DNA from: Acidobacteriota bacterium
Lineage (GTDB): Bacteria > Acidobacteriota > Terriglobia > Terriglobales > Acidobacteriaceae
Direction: 5' to 3'
Length of the DNA stretch: 8,820 nt
Assembly: GCA_021810735.1 (NCBI GenBank)
Contig: JAJZIF010000127.1
Span: 1-8,820, forward strand
The position numbers and the translations under genes were made by a program. The notes under the pieces are model-generated. The model saw nothing but the letters and a program-made list of their open reading frames with translations. It had not been told where the DNA came from and did no database searches. Below are positions 1 through 6,021 of this stretch, piece after piece. Every line of letters starts with the position of its first letter. The stretch's first letter is position 1.

Positions 1-60
1 GCCTACCACAAGGCCGACAAGGCCATTGAGAACATCGTTGACCTGTTACAAGCCGCCTGA
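1..60 (+). CDS. 3' end of an unidentified gene (partial, 19 codons)
   Basis: Frame 1 is open from the first base and ends in TGA at 58-60, giving AYHKADKAIENIVDLLQAA as the C-terminus. The fragment is too short to identify. The pattern A-Y-x-x-x-D-K-x-I-E-x-x-V-D-L faintly recalls the region near the end of RtcB RNA ligases, which normally continue for about 15 more residues. If that were right, this gene too would be cut near the left inverted repeat that begins at base 74. This is a weak inference. The reading frame is the same as that of the helicase fragment that follows, separated only by this stop. Confidence 0.35.
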   Translation, partial: AYHKADKAIENIVDLLQAA

Positions 61-73
61 TGTTACTGCGCGT

Positions 74-116
74 TTGTTGAACTATTTTTGTCTACGAATT
101 CCGATCCAAGAATCTA
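74..116 (+). repeat. Left copy of a 43-bp imperfect inverted repeat
   Basis: Bases 74-91 (TTGTTGAACTATTTTTGT) are identical to the reverse complement of 7007-7024. Continuing inward without gaps, 18 of the next 25 positions (92-116) also match 6982-7006, including nine consecutive bases at 108-116, so 36 of 43 agree. Outside base 74 the match stops almost at once. The copy lies where the helicase reading frame begins, just upstream of or within the first helicase-like residues. A perfect outer tip with inward decay is typical of transposon ends, but no transposase is present. Confidence 0.75.
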
Positions 117-1479
117 TGCAGACCAGCTCCGGAGACGCTGTGAAATGGAAGGTGTTCCCAACGAGTTTTGGCCGCATCACGGGAGCCTTTCGCGTGAACT
201 AAGAGAGGAATCGGAAACGGCTCTCAAGAGCGGAGAGACCGCAGCCAGCGCCATCTGTACGACAACGCTCGAACTTGGCATCGACATCGGCAGCATCCGC
301 AGCGTGGCCCAAATTGGGCCCCCTCCGTCGGTGGCCAGTTTGCGGCAGCGTCTTGGCCGTTCGGGACGGCGTTCTGGTGAGGCCGCCATCCTGCGCTGTT
401 TTGCAGTGGAACGGGAATTGACACCCAAGTCGAACTTCTCGGACCGAATTCGTGAAGGGCTGGTCCAAACAGTCGCAATGGTACGGCTCCTGATTGCGCG
501 ATGGGTAGAGCCGCCTCGTCCGGAAGCCGTGCATGCGTCGACATTCGTACAGCAAATCCTTTCGATCATCGCACAGAAGGGCGGCGCTAGCGCCACCGAG
601 CTATGGACAACGCTTGTGCGAAGCGGGATTTTCGATCAAGTTGACTCTTCGGATTTCTGTGCGCTGCTACATGCATTGGGTGCTCGCGATCTCATAACGC
701 AGGATCATGGAGGTTCTCTCTTACCGGGAATGCTCGGAGAAAAGCTCATTAACCAATTCGATTTTTACAGCGCATTCAGTACAGGAGAGGAGTTCCGCCT
801 CGTCGCCGAGGGTCGAGTACTGGGATCGCTTCCCATTGAAAGACCGCTCACGCCAGGGCAACGGATTATCTTCGGTGGGCGTCGCTGGAAAGTCCAGGAC
901 ATCGACACACACGGCAAGGTAGTCTACGTGATTCAGGATCGTGGAGGCGCGCCGCCTGCTTTCGACGGAATTGGCGGCAAGGTTCATGATAGGGTGCGTC
1001 AGGAGATGAAACATGTGCTCGCAGAAGCGGAGCCGATTTCGTTTCTCGATCCCAAGGCGGCGGAGTTTCTCGAAGAAGCGCGTCTTTGGTTCAATACAGT
1101 CGGACTGCAAGAGAAACGGTGGTTTATCGATGGCGGCAGCATTCTGGTATTGGGGTGGCACGGGGATGCAACACACGATGCCCTTGCTTTGCTGCTGACG
1201 GTACGCGGAATGCAGACGTCGAACGGAGGAGCTGCGATGCGCATCTTTTCCAGGGATCAGCAACGGCTCGTCACATTGCTGCAACAGATTGGCTACGAGC
1301 CGCCACCCACCATTTTTGATCTGAAGATCAAACCGGAACATGCGATTCGCGAGAAATGGGATTGGTCATTACCCAACGATCTTCGGCTACGCTCGTTCGC
1401 TAGCTCACAGCTTGACCTGCTGGGCGCGCGGCGGCTGGCGATGATGCTTTCGCAGGTCTCAGATGCATCGGTGCAATAG
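88..1479 (+). CDS. Lhr-like superfamily 2 helicase, 5'-truncated (C-terminal part)
   Basis: This is the C-terminal half of a large Lhr-type DNA/RNA helicase, an ATP-dependent 3'-5' translocase. Visible motifs of the second RecA domain are HHGSLSRELRE from base 175, CTTTLELGIDIG (motif V) at 256-291 and QRLGRSGRR (motif VI) at 346-372. A helical winged-helix region and a beta-rich C-terminal domain of about 300 residues follow, as in Lhr-core proteins. The first RecA domain (Walker A, DEAH box) is absent, because an in-frame stop lies at 58-60. Lhr-core proteins usually exceed 700 residues, against about 460 here, so it cannot be an active helicase. TTG at 88 is only a nominal start, with no convincing ribosome binding site. 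The break coincides with the left inverted repeat, which makes it probably a pseudogene remnant, although the 3' portion has no frameshift or stop, implying a recent or tolerated truncation. Confidence 0.8.
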   Translation: MSTNSDPRIYADQLRRRCEMEGVPNEFWPHHGSLSRELREESETALKSGETAASAICTTTLELGIDIGSIRSVAQIGPPPSVASLRQRLGRSGRRSGEAAILRCFAVERELTPKSNFSDRIREGLVQTVAMVRLLIARWVEPPRPEAVHASTFVQQILSIIAQKGGASATELWTTLVRSGIFDQVDSSDFCALLHALGARDLITQDHGGSLLPGMLGEKLINQFDFYSAFSTGEEFRLVAEGRVLGSLPIERPLTPGQRIIFGGRRWKVQDIDTHGKVVYVIQDRGGAPPAFDGIGGKVHDRVRQEMKHVLAEAEPISFLDPKAAEFLEEARLWFNTVGLQEKRWFIDGGSILVLGWHGDATHDALALLLTVRGMQTSNGGAAMRIFSRDQQRLVTLLQQIGYEPPPTIFDLKIKPEHAIREKWDWSLPNDLRLRSFASSQLDLLGARRLAMMLSQVSDASVQ

Positions 1480-1797
1480 CGGTTTTGCTGTAATGGTTTG
1501 AAAGCAGAGCGCCGCCCCAGAGAATGCCTCATCTTAGTCATCGCTTTTTATTCAGCCTGAGGGTTAACCGTCGCTGCCTAACCTCGTTGGAATTTAGTTC
1601 TTCCATGTTCGACAGCTCCCAACCAGACCCTCTTTTTCCGTTCCCATATACCCTTGGGGGCCGACCCTAAAGGTCATGCGAAATAAACCGGGAATTACGG
1701 CCTTTTGACGGGGTTAGGTTTCTTACTGTTCGGTCGTTTTCAATCGGTCACACGGATCGCCGGACTTTCCGAGAGCGTCCTTGGCCCTTCCGAATGG
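1480..1797. other. Non-coding gap between convergent helicase and antitoxin genes
   Basis: This stretch of about 320 bases has no supportable gene. It lies downstream of both the plus-strand helicase remnant and the minus-strand antitoxin. It contains an 8-bp palindrome GGTTAACC at 1562-1569, a distant pair CCTAACC (1577-1583) and GGTTAGG (1712-1718), and a short dyad GACC-N5-GGTC around 1663-1675. None has the strong stem plus T-run of a clear intrinsic terminator. A plus-strand open frame entering from 1705 is the antisense shadow of the antitoxin gene. Confidence 0.5.
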
Positions 1798-2157
1798 TTA
1801 CGCACGCCGCTTCTTTTTCGGGGAGGTCGTCGGCTTTTCCATGAACTGCGAAGTGACGAGGACGACCGGCTCCTGATCGGGAAACGTCGCAATCATCGTC
1901 AGGTGGCCTCCCAATGCAGCGACCGTGCGCTGCATTGTGGAGAGTCGAGGGTCTTTCCGCTTCTCCAGACGCGAGATTTGCATCTGGCCGATCCCCAGCG
2001 CCTCGGCCATCTTCGCCTGGCTGATCTTCCGTATCTCACCGAGGGTCATGCGCCGCTGCACCTTGGCCAGCAGTTCGTTTCCCCGCGCCGCAATCTTCTT
2101 CTGCCGCTCCTTCGGCAAGGAGGCAATCACGTCGTCCACTGCAATCATTCCACGCAT
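1798..2157 (-). CDS. higA: HigA-type XRE antitoxin
   Basis: This 119-residue protein is the DNA-binding antitoxin partner of the upstream HigB-type toxin. Such antitoxins bind and neutralise the toxin and repress the operon. A helix-turn-helix of the Cro/C1 (XRE) type spans about residues 46-66, with the core QAKMAEALGIGQMQISRLEK. The N-terminus has the charged SLPKERQKKIAARGNELL helix common in this family, and the C-terminus ends in a basic tail (SPKKKRRA). The frame stays open further upstream into the toxin gene, but ATG at 2157-2155 is preferred: it has GGAG eight bases before it and lies 17 bases after the toxin stop. An ATG at 2148 and a GTG at 2166 are alternatives. The order toxin-then-antitoxin is the usual higBA arrangement. 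Confidence 0.85.
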   Translation of the reverse strand: MRGMIAVDDVIASLPKERQKKIAARGNELLAKVQRRMTLGEIRKISQAKMAEALGIGQMQISRLEKRKDPRLSTMQRTVAALGGHLTMIATFPDQEPVVLVTSQFMEKPTTSPKKKRRA

Positions 2158-2174
2158 TGTCGTCACTCCATTGA

Positions 2175-2522
2175 CTAGAGATTGTCGAGGTGTTCCTTGT
2201 ATCTCTTGTCCGCTTTTTCGATCAGCCGTTTGTAGAACTTCTTCTCGCTCACTCCCGATTTGTCTCCCGCGACCAACAGAATGGCATTTCTCTGCGGATC
2301 GAAGGCAAAGGCAACGCGCCAAACGCCTCCATCAGCCCTGAACCGCAGCTCCTTCATGTTCGCGTACTTCGAGTCGTTGAGCGTATCCACATCGGGTCTT
2401 CCGAGCGACGGCCCATACTCCCGCAAAGGAACGAGCGACGCAAGCAGTTCGTCCTGGACCGCCGCGGACAACTCATCGAACTCGGCCTTGAATTTGGGAT
2501 GGAAGTACGCGGCCCAGCTCAT
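2175..2522 (-). CDS. higB: HigB/RelE-family toxin (Gp49-like)
   Basis: This 115-residue protein has the size and pattern of HigB-like toxins of the RelE/ParE superfamily (phage Gp49 family). Family members cleave mRNA on the ribosome. Key family segments are NMKELRFRADGGVWRVAFAF (residues 55-74), which forms the central beta-hairpin, and ILLVAGDKSG (81-90), followed by the C-terminal helix starting EKKFYKRLIEKADKRYKEH. The spaced basic residues K57, R60, R62 and R69 are candidates for RNA contact. The gene starts at ATG 2522-2520, directly behind the palindromic operator, and has no visible Shine-Dalgarno sequence. It is followed 17 bases later by the antitoxin, so the two form an operon. Full length and intact, so probably active unless neutralised. 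Confidence 0.88.
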   Translation of the reverse strand: MSWAAYFHPKFKAEFDELSAAVQDELLASLVPLREYGPSLGRPDVDTLNDSKYANMKELRFRADGGVWRVAFAFDPQRNAILLVAGDKSGVSEKKFYKRLIEKADKRYKEHLDNL

Positions 2523-2528
2523 ACAACT

Positions 2529-2550
2529 ATTATGCCATATAGAGCATAAT
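2529..2550 (-). promoter_or_regulatory. higBA operator/promoter palindrome
   Basis: ATTATGC (2529-2535) and GCATAAT (2544-2550) form a perfect 7-bp inverted repeat around an 8-bp spacer, a typical HigA-type operator. On the minus strand the toxin-proximal arm contains CATAAT, a good -10 box (5 of 6), only six bases before the toxin ATG. The -35 candidate is weak (TTTAGG region). A repressor sitting here would block the promoter directly. The very short leader suggests a leaderless or nearly leaderless toxin mRNA. Confidence 0.6.
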
Positions 2551-2636
2551 GCCTAAAAGAGCATGTAGGCCGTTTTGAGAAGAGTGATTCTATGAGGCAG
2601 CTTTGCGAATTCCCCATGTCTTGATAGACCCACGCT

Positions 2637-3560
2637 TCATCGTTTTTCCAGCGGATTGAGTTTCAGTGCTGCTATGCCGGACAACGCAATGGCGATGAAG
2701 TCTTTCACCGGCGTGCGCATCTGATCTTTGCGCACGAAGAGGGCTGTCTCAATGCGGATCAAGTCGTCTGTCAGAGGCTTGAAGAGCACGCCGGGCCTCT
2801 GAAAACGAGATGCCGATTGCGGCACCAGTGCAACTCCGGCACCGTGAGCAGCGAAGTCGAGAGCTTGTGTGATGGTATGGGCTTCCTGAAAGCGCCGGGG
2901 ATCGAATTTTAACGTCAGCAAGTAGTTGACGATCTGGTCGTAGAACATGCGGTGTACGCTTCGTGGTATCCAGACCAGAGTTTCGTTGGATAGCTCGCGC
3001 GCCGCCAGACGTGAATGCGTCGCAAGGCGGTGATGTTCCGCGATGCAGACACAGAATGGCTCATGCGCTACCCGCTCGATCCAGAGAGCCTTATCAACAA
3101 TGGGCAACACGCCAAAGCCTGCCTGGATCTCCCCACATCGCACGCGCCATACTAACCGCATCGTCGGCGCGCTCCTGAGAACGATGGGCGAGGCCTCGCT
3201 TCCCGGCAGAGTGAATTGTCCAAGTAGAGGAAGAAGGCTGCCGTGGATGTATGGAGAGTGGCCCACATAGAAGGGTCGTCGGTGCAGATTAGCTTCATAC
3301 CGCGCAAGGTCGAAGGCCAACTTTGCCTGTTCCAGACTCGTGCGAACTTGGGCACCGTAAACTCGCCCAACACTACTCGGCTTCAGACCGCGCGGTGTTT
3401 TGTCAAAAAGGTTGATCCCCAGCCCGTTGCTTAACGCTTTCAGGTTCCTTGAGATCGTGGAATGGGTCGTGTGAAGGCGATCAGCGGCCCGAACGAAGCT
3501 GCCCTCTTCCAGAACGGCTTCAAGGTAGAGAAGCTGCTGCAATGACGGACTGTACCACAT
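2637..3560 (-). CDS. LysR-type transcriptional regulator
   Basis: This is a 307-residue LysR-family regulator. The N-terminal winged helix-turn-helix covers about residues 5-65, with the recognition region SFVRAADRLHTTHSTISRNL at 21-40 and the wing segment GINLFDKTPRGLKPSSVG. The rest is a two-lobed effector-binding domain (from about residue 90, beginning PFYVGHSPYIHG) with the usual AHGAGVALVP segment near residue 240. The effector is not identifiable. ATG at 3560 is chosen because AAGGTGG lies about nine bases upstream. A GTG four codons earlier (3572) would place this AAGG directly against the start. There is no divergently transcribed neighbour, which is unusual for LysR, so the target genes are unclear. 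The next gene on the same strand lies some 370 bases upstream. Confidence 0.9.
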   Translation of the reverse strand: MWYSPSLQQLLYLEAVLEEGSFVRAADRLHTTHSTISRNLKALSNGLGINLFDKTPRGLKPSSVGRVYGAQVRTSLEQAKLAFDLARYEANLHRRPFYVGHSPYIHGSLLPLLGQFTLPGSEASPIVLRSAPTMRLVWRVRCGEIQAGFGVLPIVDKALWIERVAHEPFCVCIAEHHRLATHSRLAARELSNETLVWIPRSVHRMFYDQIVNYLLTLKFDPRRFQEAHTITQALDFAAHGAGVALVPQSASRFQRPGVLFKPLTDDLIRIETALFVRKDQMRTPVKDFIAIALSGIAALKLNPLEKR

Positions 3561-3928
3561 GTTCCCGTCCACCTTTTGCCGGATGCGTCCCGATCATTTG
3601 CGCGCGGACAATTGAATGTCGCAGGTACTAGGCGTAACGAATTTTTCTCCGATGGAGGCGTTTTCCGGCGTCACTTCACGAGGGTATGCCGAAAGACAGC
3701 TATCAGAGTGGAAAAGATTTCCGTGAAATTCCCAAAAATTCCGCAGGATATGAGAACGGCTGAGCGATAATGCGCACTCCAACGCGTCGACTACTTGATG
3801 GAGGTTTAACGTTCGCTGTGGACCAGCCTGCGAAAGTTTTGCAGTTTTAGTTATCTAATGTAAATTTCTGTTATTGGCAGCCAAGCTAACCACTGTTCTT
3901 CTAAATCATAAGCATGTGCCAAGGCAAT
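3561..3928. other. Non-coding stretch upstream of the LysR gene
   Basis: No convincing gene lies in this region of about 370 bases. It must hold the LysR-gene promoter (read leftwards) and the 3' end signals of the membrane-protein gene. The short open frames here lack family features. One visible pattern is TTCC repeated at exact 10-bp spacing (3719, 3729, 3739), each preceded by AT-rich bases. No strong promoter boxes and no intrinsic terminator could be assigned with confidence. Confidence 0.5.
3717..3743. repeat. Three TTCC motifs in 10-bp phase
   Basis: TTCC occurs at 3719-3722, 3729-3732 and 3739-3742. The last two are preceded by AT and a run of A, so the motifs lie on one face of the helix about 160 bases upstream of the LysR start. 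This could be a regulator-binding array or a bent A-tract region, or chance. Confidence 0.25.
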
Positions 3929-4849
3929 TTATCGATGTGCTTTACTCCATGTGCAGTCCATGGAAATCCAACGCTGAATAGAACCCCCGCTCACCGACGC
4001 TTCTGGAACGTGAAGAACTCCGTGCCCTTTGAAACAGACATATTCGGTCAAATTCCAATCCAGGAGACTCCATGATCTCCGTCCTACCCGGACAGGATTA
4101 CTTAAAAGACGGAGACAAGTTGGACAGCGTCTTCTCTGATCGTTTAGAACCCAGCGAAGCGAAAGTAAAAAGCCGATGAAAGATGCTGCAAGCTGGATAA
4201 AGAAGCTGCCCGGAACGGTCATAGTAAAGAGATGCCCAAAATCGAGTGCAGCGAAATAGACCATAGGCATGATCAACATGACCTTCAAGAGGAGAAACGC
4301 CAGCCAGCGACTTCGGATCATGTACGCGCGAAAACTCTTCGGTTGGCTTACGCTGCCGAGATATAGACGCGTAATCGACGGAAGGATCAGGCATGCGAGC
4401 GCGAAGGTCAGCCTGAAGAGCACTATTTGTTGGTCAATCGGATTCGGGGGAGACTCGGATACCCCAAACCAGGAGTGCCTCAGATAGCCACTACAGTCAG
4501 AATGCAAGCTCAAAAGCAAAATACTACGAGCACCTGGGAGCAAAAGCGCTACGAACAGCGAAAGCAGTGAAATCGAAGCCAGAAACAGTCCACATGCGCA
4601 GGGGGACTGAAAGATTGGAGGTCTCTGTTGCTTTGGAGCACACCGCCTAATGAAGAATGCATCATTGAAAGCACCCAGACAAAATGCCCATACCCGTCCG
4701 TTCGATGACTCACCTGCCCGCACATACCAAAGCTCAGAGCGCCATTCGTGAATCCAGTCCCTGCGATCGGGCCACGGCGTAGCTAATCCAGCGCACTCGA
4801 TAACCATACGCTGCATAAATGCTGACAAACGGGGAACAGCACTTCTCAT
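3929..4849 (-). CDS. PadR-coupled four-helix membrane protein with C-terminal Cys/His ribbon
   Basis: This 306-residue membrane protein has no assigned function. An N-terminal cytosolic-looking segment carries a W-E-W-E-L type motif (DRRDWIHEWRSELWYV, residues 28-43) that I recall from acidobacterial proteins encoded beside PadR regulators. Hydrophobic segments lie at about 85-106, 143-165, 182-204 and 214-235. The C-terminus has CPTC (242-245) and C272-x3-H276 (CFKGHG), a possible zinc-binding ribbon, followed by a conserved-looking QRW. ATG at 4849 overlaps the padR stop as ATGA, indicating translational coupling. The frame stays open upstream inside padR, but that part is the shadow of padR. 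A role as sensor or accessory protein of the PadR/ABC system is inferred from context only. Confidence 0.75.
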   Translation of the reverse strand: MRSAVPRLSAFMQRMVIECAGLATPWPDRRDWIHEWRSELWYVRAGESSNGRVWAFCLGAFNDAFFIRRCAPKQQRPPIFQSPCACGLFLASISLLSLFVALLLPGARSILLLSLHSDCSGYLRHSWFGVSESPPNPIDQQIVLFRLTFALACLILPSITRLYLGSVSQPKSFRAYMIRSRWLAFLLLKVMLIMPMVYFAALDFGHLFTMTVPGSFFIQLAASFIGFLLSLRWVLNDQRRRCPTCLRLLSNPVRVGRRSWSLLDWNLTEYVCFKGHGVLHVPEASVSGGSIQRWISMDCTWSKAHR

Positions 4850-5160
4850 ACACGCTCGACCTCGGCGGCCGGGACCATCGCGAGCAGCGGGTAACGTTTT
4901 CGTACAGCGTCCAGCGTTGCGCTTCCAGCCCGTGTGATTTTGTAGTACTTCCGCGAAGGCCGCAGGGCTGCTTCGGCAGTTGATTGTTTCTCCCACCGAG
5001 AAATAATCAAACGATCCCGTTCCAGACGTCGCAAGGCCGGATATACAGTACCGCTTGGAAGCCCGGTTACTTCCATCACGCTGTAGCCATACACATGGCC
5101 AAGAGAGATGGATTGCAAAACCATCGCTGCGGTGTGCGAGAGTTTCGAATCTTCCGCCAT
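4846..5160 (-). CDS. PadR-family transcriptional repressor
   Basis: This 104-residue regulator has the PadR winged helix fold. The N-terminal helices (LSHTAAMVLQSISLG) lead to the recognition segment GLPSGTVYPALRRLERDRLI (about 33-52), and the wing ends in RPSRKYYKITRAGSATL (about 68-84). This is the short PadR class, with little C-terminal dimerisation helix. The start at ATG 5160 has AGGA eight bases upstream (5172-5169). That ribosome binding site abuts operator copy 1, and a second operator lies 42 bp away, so autorepression together with control of the divergent ABC genes is likely. The effector is unknown. Family members often respond to phenolics, lipophilic drugs or envelope stress. 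The stop overlaps the start of the downstream membrane-protein gene. Confidence 0.92.
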   Translation of the reverse strand: MAEDSKLSHTAAMVLQSISLGHVYGYSVMEVTGLPSGTVYPALRRLERDRLIISRWEKQSTAEAALRPSRKYYKITRAGSATLDAVRKRYPLLAMVPAAEVERV

Positions 5161-5170
5161 GATAAGAATC

Positions 5171-5182
5171 CTACATATGTAG
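5171..5182. promoter_or_regulatory. PadR-type operator, copy 1 (CTACATATGTAG)
   Basis: A perfect 12-bp palindrome with an ACAT/ATGT core, as in known PadR sites. It abuts the Shine-Dalgarno sequence of padR, and its centre is 42 bp (four helical turns) from the centre of copy 2, so two dimers could bind the same face. Confidence 0.7.
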
Positions 5183-5190
5183 AATGCTTA

Positions 5191-5219
5191 TTGACAATCT
5201 AATAGTAGATTGCTACATA
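5191..5219 (+). promoter_or_regulatory. Probable promoter of the ABC transporter genes
   Basis: A consensus -35 box TTGACA (5191-5196) is followed after 17 bp by a weak -10 TACATA (5214-5219) that lies inside operator copy 2. Repressor binding there would exclude RNA polymerase. The predicted leader is about 30 bases, with AGGA at 5244-5247 before the ATG at 5257. The -10 box is the weak part of the assignment. Confidence 0.5.
5195..5212. repeat. Central dyad between the two operators
   Basis: CAATCTA (5195-5201) and TAGATTG (5206-5212) form a perfect 7-bp inverted repeat with a 4-base loop, overlapping the forward -35 box and touching operator copy 2. It may be a second protein site or reflect the symmetry of back-to-back promoters. 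Confidence 0.45.
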
Positions 5220-5227
5220 TGTAGCAA
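5199..5227 (-). promoter_or_regulatory. Possible padR promoter
   Basis: On the minus strand TTGCTA (5227-5222) is followed after 17 bp by TATTAG (5204-5199), which matches the -10 consensus at four positions. The -35 box is one half of operator copy 2, so the same bound dimer could repress both directions. Moderate box quality makes this tentative. Confidence 0.35.
5210..5227. promoter_or_regulatory. PadR-type operator, copy 2 (18-bp perfect palindrome)
   Basis: TTGCTACATATGTAGCAA is a perfect 18-bp palindrome containing the same CTACATATGTAG core as copy 1. It covers the -10 box of the ABC promoter and the -35 box of the possible padR promoter. Its longer symmetry suggests it is the stronger site. 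Confidence 0.75.
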
Positions 5228-5256
5228 GGAATTTATTGCGGACAGGAAACCTCTTC

Positions 5257-6021
5257 ATGCTCGAACTTCGCAATGTGTCGAAACGGTATTCCGGCATCCC
5301 AGCCGTTGAAAATGTCAGTTTTTCTGCGCGAGCCGGCGAGGTAACGGGCTATCTCGGACCGAACGGCTCCGGTAAGTCCACGACACTGAAAATGATCACC
5401 GGACTCATCGAAATGACCTCCGGCGCAATCTTTTTCGAAGGCAAGCCCATTCAGGATGACCTGATTGCGTACAAGCAGCGCATGGGTTATGTGCCGGAAG
5501 AACCGCATCTCTACACGCATCTCTCCGGCGTTGAATATCTGGTCATGGTGGCTCAGCTACGTAATTTGCCACGCCGGGCGTATGTTGGGCGCATCGATGG
5601 ATTGTTACGATTGTTCGCACTGTACGACGACCGGCATGCGTCCATTTCCGGTTACTCGAAAGGTATGCGTCAGAAAGTCCTGCTCTCGGCAGCCCTCATG
5701 CACAATCCTGACCTCATCTTGCTCGATGAGCCGTTTTCGGGGTTAGACGTTGGCTCGGCGCTGGTATTGCGCAGCTTGATCCAGGAGCTGGCCCTGCGCG
5801 GGAAAGTGGTGCTATTTAGTTGCCATGAACTCGAAACCGTAGAGCGCATCTGCTCGCATGTCGTGATTCTCCATCGTGGCAAGGTCGTGGCCGACGACTC
5901 AATCGAAAGCCTGCGTGCGTTGATGGCGCTCCCAACCCTCGAAAGTATTTTCTCACAACTCGCCGTCGAGCAGGATACGGCTTCGATATCACGGCAGATA
6001 GCGGACTTAATCCATGCGTAA
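5257..6021 (+). CDS. ABC transporter ATP-binding protein
   Basis: This 254-residue nucleotide-binding subunit powers the membrane permease encoded next to it. It has Walker A GPNGSGKST (34-42), signature YSKGM (133-137), Walker B LILLDEP (153-159), D-loop SGLD and the switch histidine H190 (FSCHELE), so it looks catalytically complete. The Q-loop region reads GYVPEEP (77-83) with glutamate instead of glutamine, as in many ABC-2 type export ATPases (CcmA/YadG-like). ATG at 5257 is preferred, with AGGA nine bases upstream. A TTG at 5236 would add seven residues that are not part of the usual N-terminus. Its 3' end overlaps the permease gene by 8 bases (ATGCGTAA). It is divergent from padR and probably repressed by it. 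Substrate unknown; export of a drug, lipid or peptide is the family default. Confidence 0.93.
   Translation: MLELRNVSKRYSGIPAVENVSFSARAGEVTGYLGPNGSGKSTTLKMITGLIEMTSGAIFFEGKPIQDDLIAYKQRMGYVPEEPHLYTHLSGVEYLVMVAQLRNLPRRAYVGRIDGLLRLFALYDDRHASISGYSKGMRQKVLLSAALMHNPDLILLDEPFSGLDVGSALVLRSLIQELALRGKVVLFSCHELETVERICSHVVILHRGKVVADDSIESLRALMALPTLESIFSQLAVEQDTASISRQIADLIHA

Noticed and set aside
74..91. Integron attC or Tn3/Tn7 end
   Set aside because: The repeat tip does not carry the GGGG tip of Tn3-family ends, the TGT...ACA end repeats of Tn7 or the paired R/L boxes of attC.
721..1341. 206-residue minus-strand open frame inside the helicase
   Set aside because: It is antisense to clear helicase-family coding sequence and shows no recognisable domain.
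1798..1830. Nuclear-localisation-like PKKKRR tail of the antitoxin
   Set aside because: A basic tail is common in DNA-binding antitoxins, and nothing in the context suggests a eukaryotic target.
1705..2178. 157-residue plus-strand open frame
   Set aside because: It lies antisense to the HigA antitoxin, has atypical composition and has no family resemblance.
1798..2322. Antitoxin read as a 174-residue protein from an upstream start
   Set aside because: The extra N-terminal 55 residues overlap the toxin gene, lack family character and have no ribosome binding site. The ATG at 2157 with GGAG fits far better.
3594..3782. Small minus-strand open frame of 62 residues upstream of the LysR gene
   Set aside because: It has no ribosome binding site, no domain and an ordinary random composition; treated as non-coding.
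3929..4996. Membrane protein read as 355 residues from 4996
   Set aside because: The first 49 residues are the out-of-frame shadow of padR. The ATGA overlap at 4849 gives a natural start.
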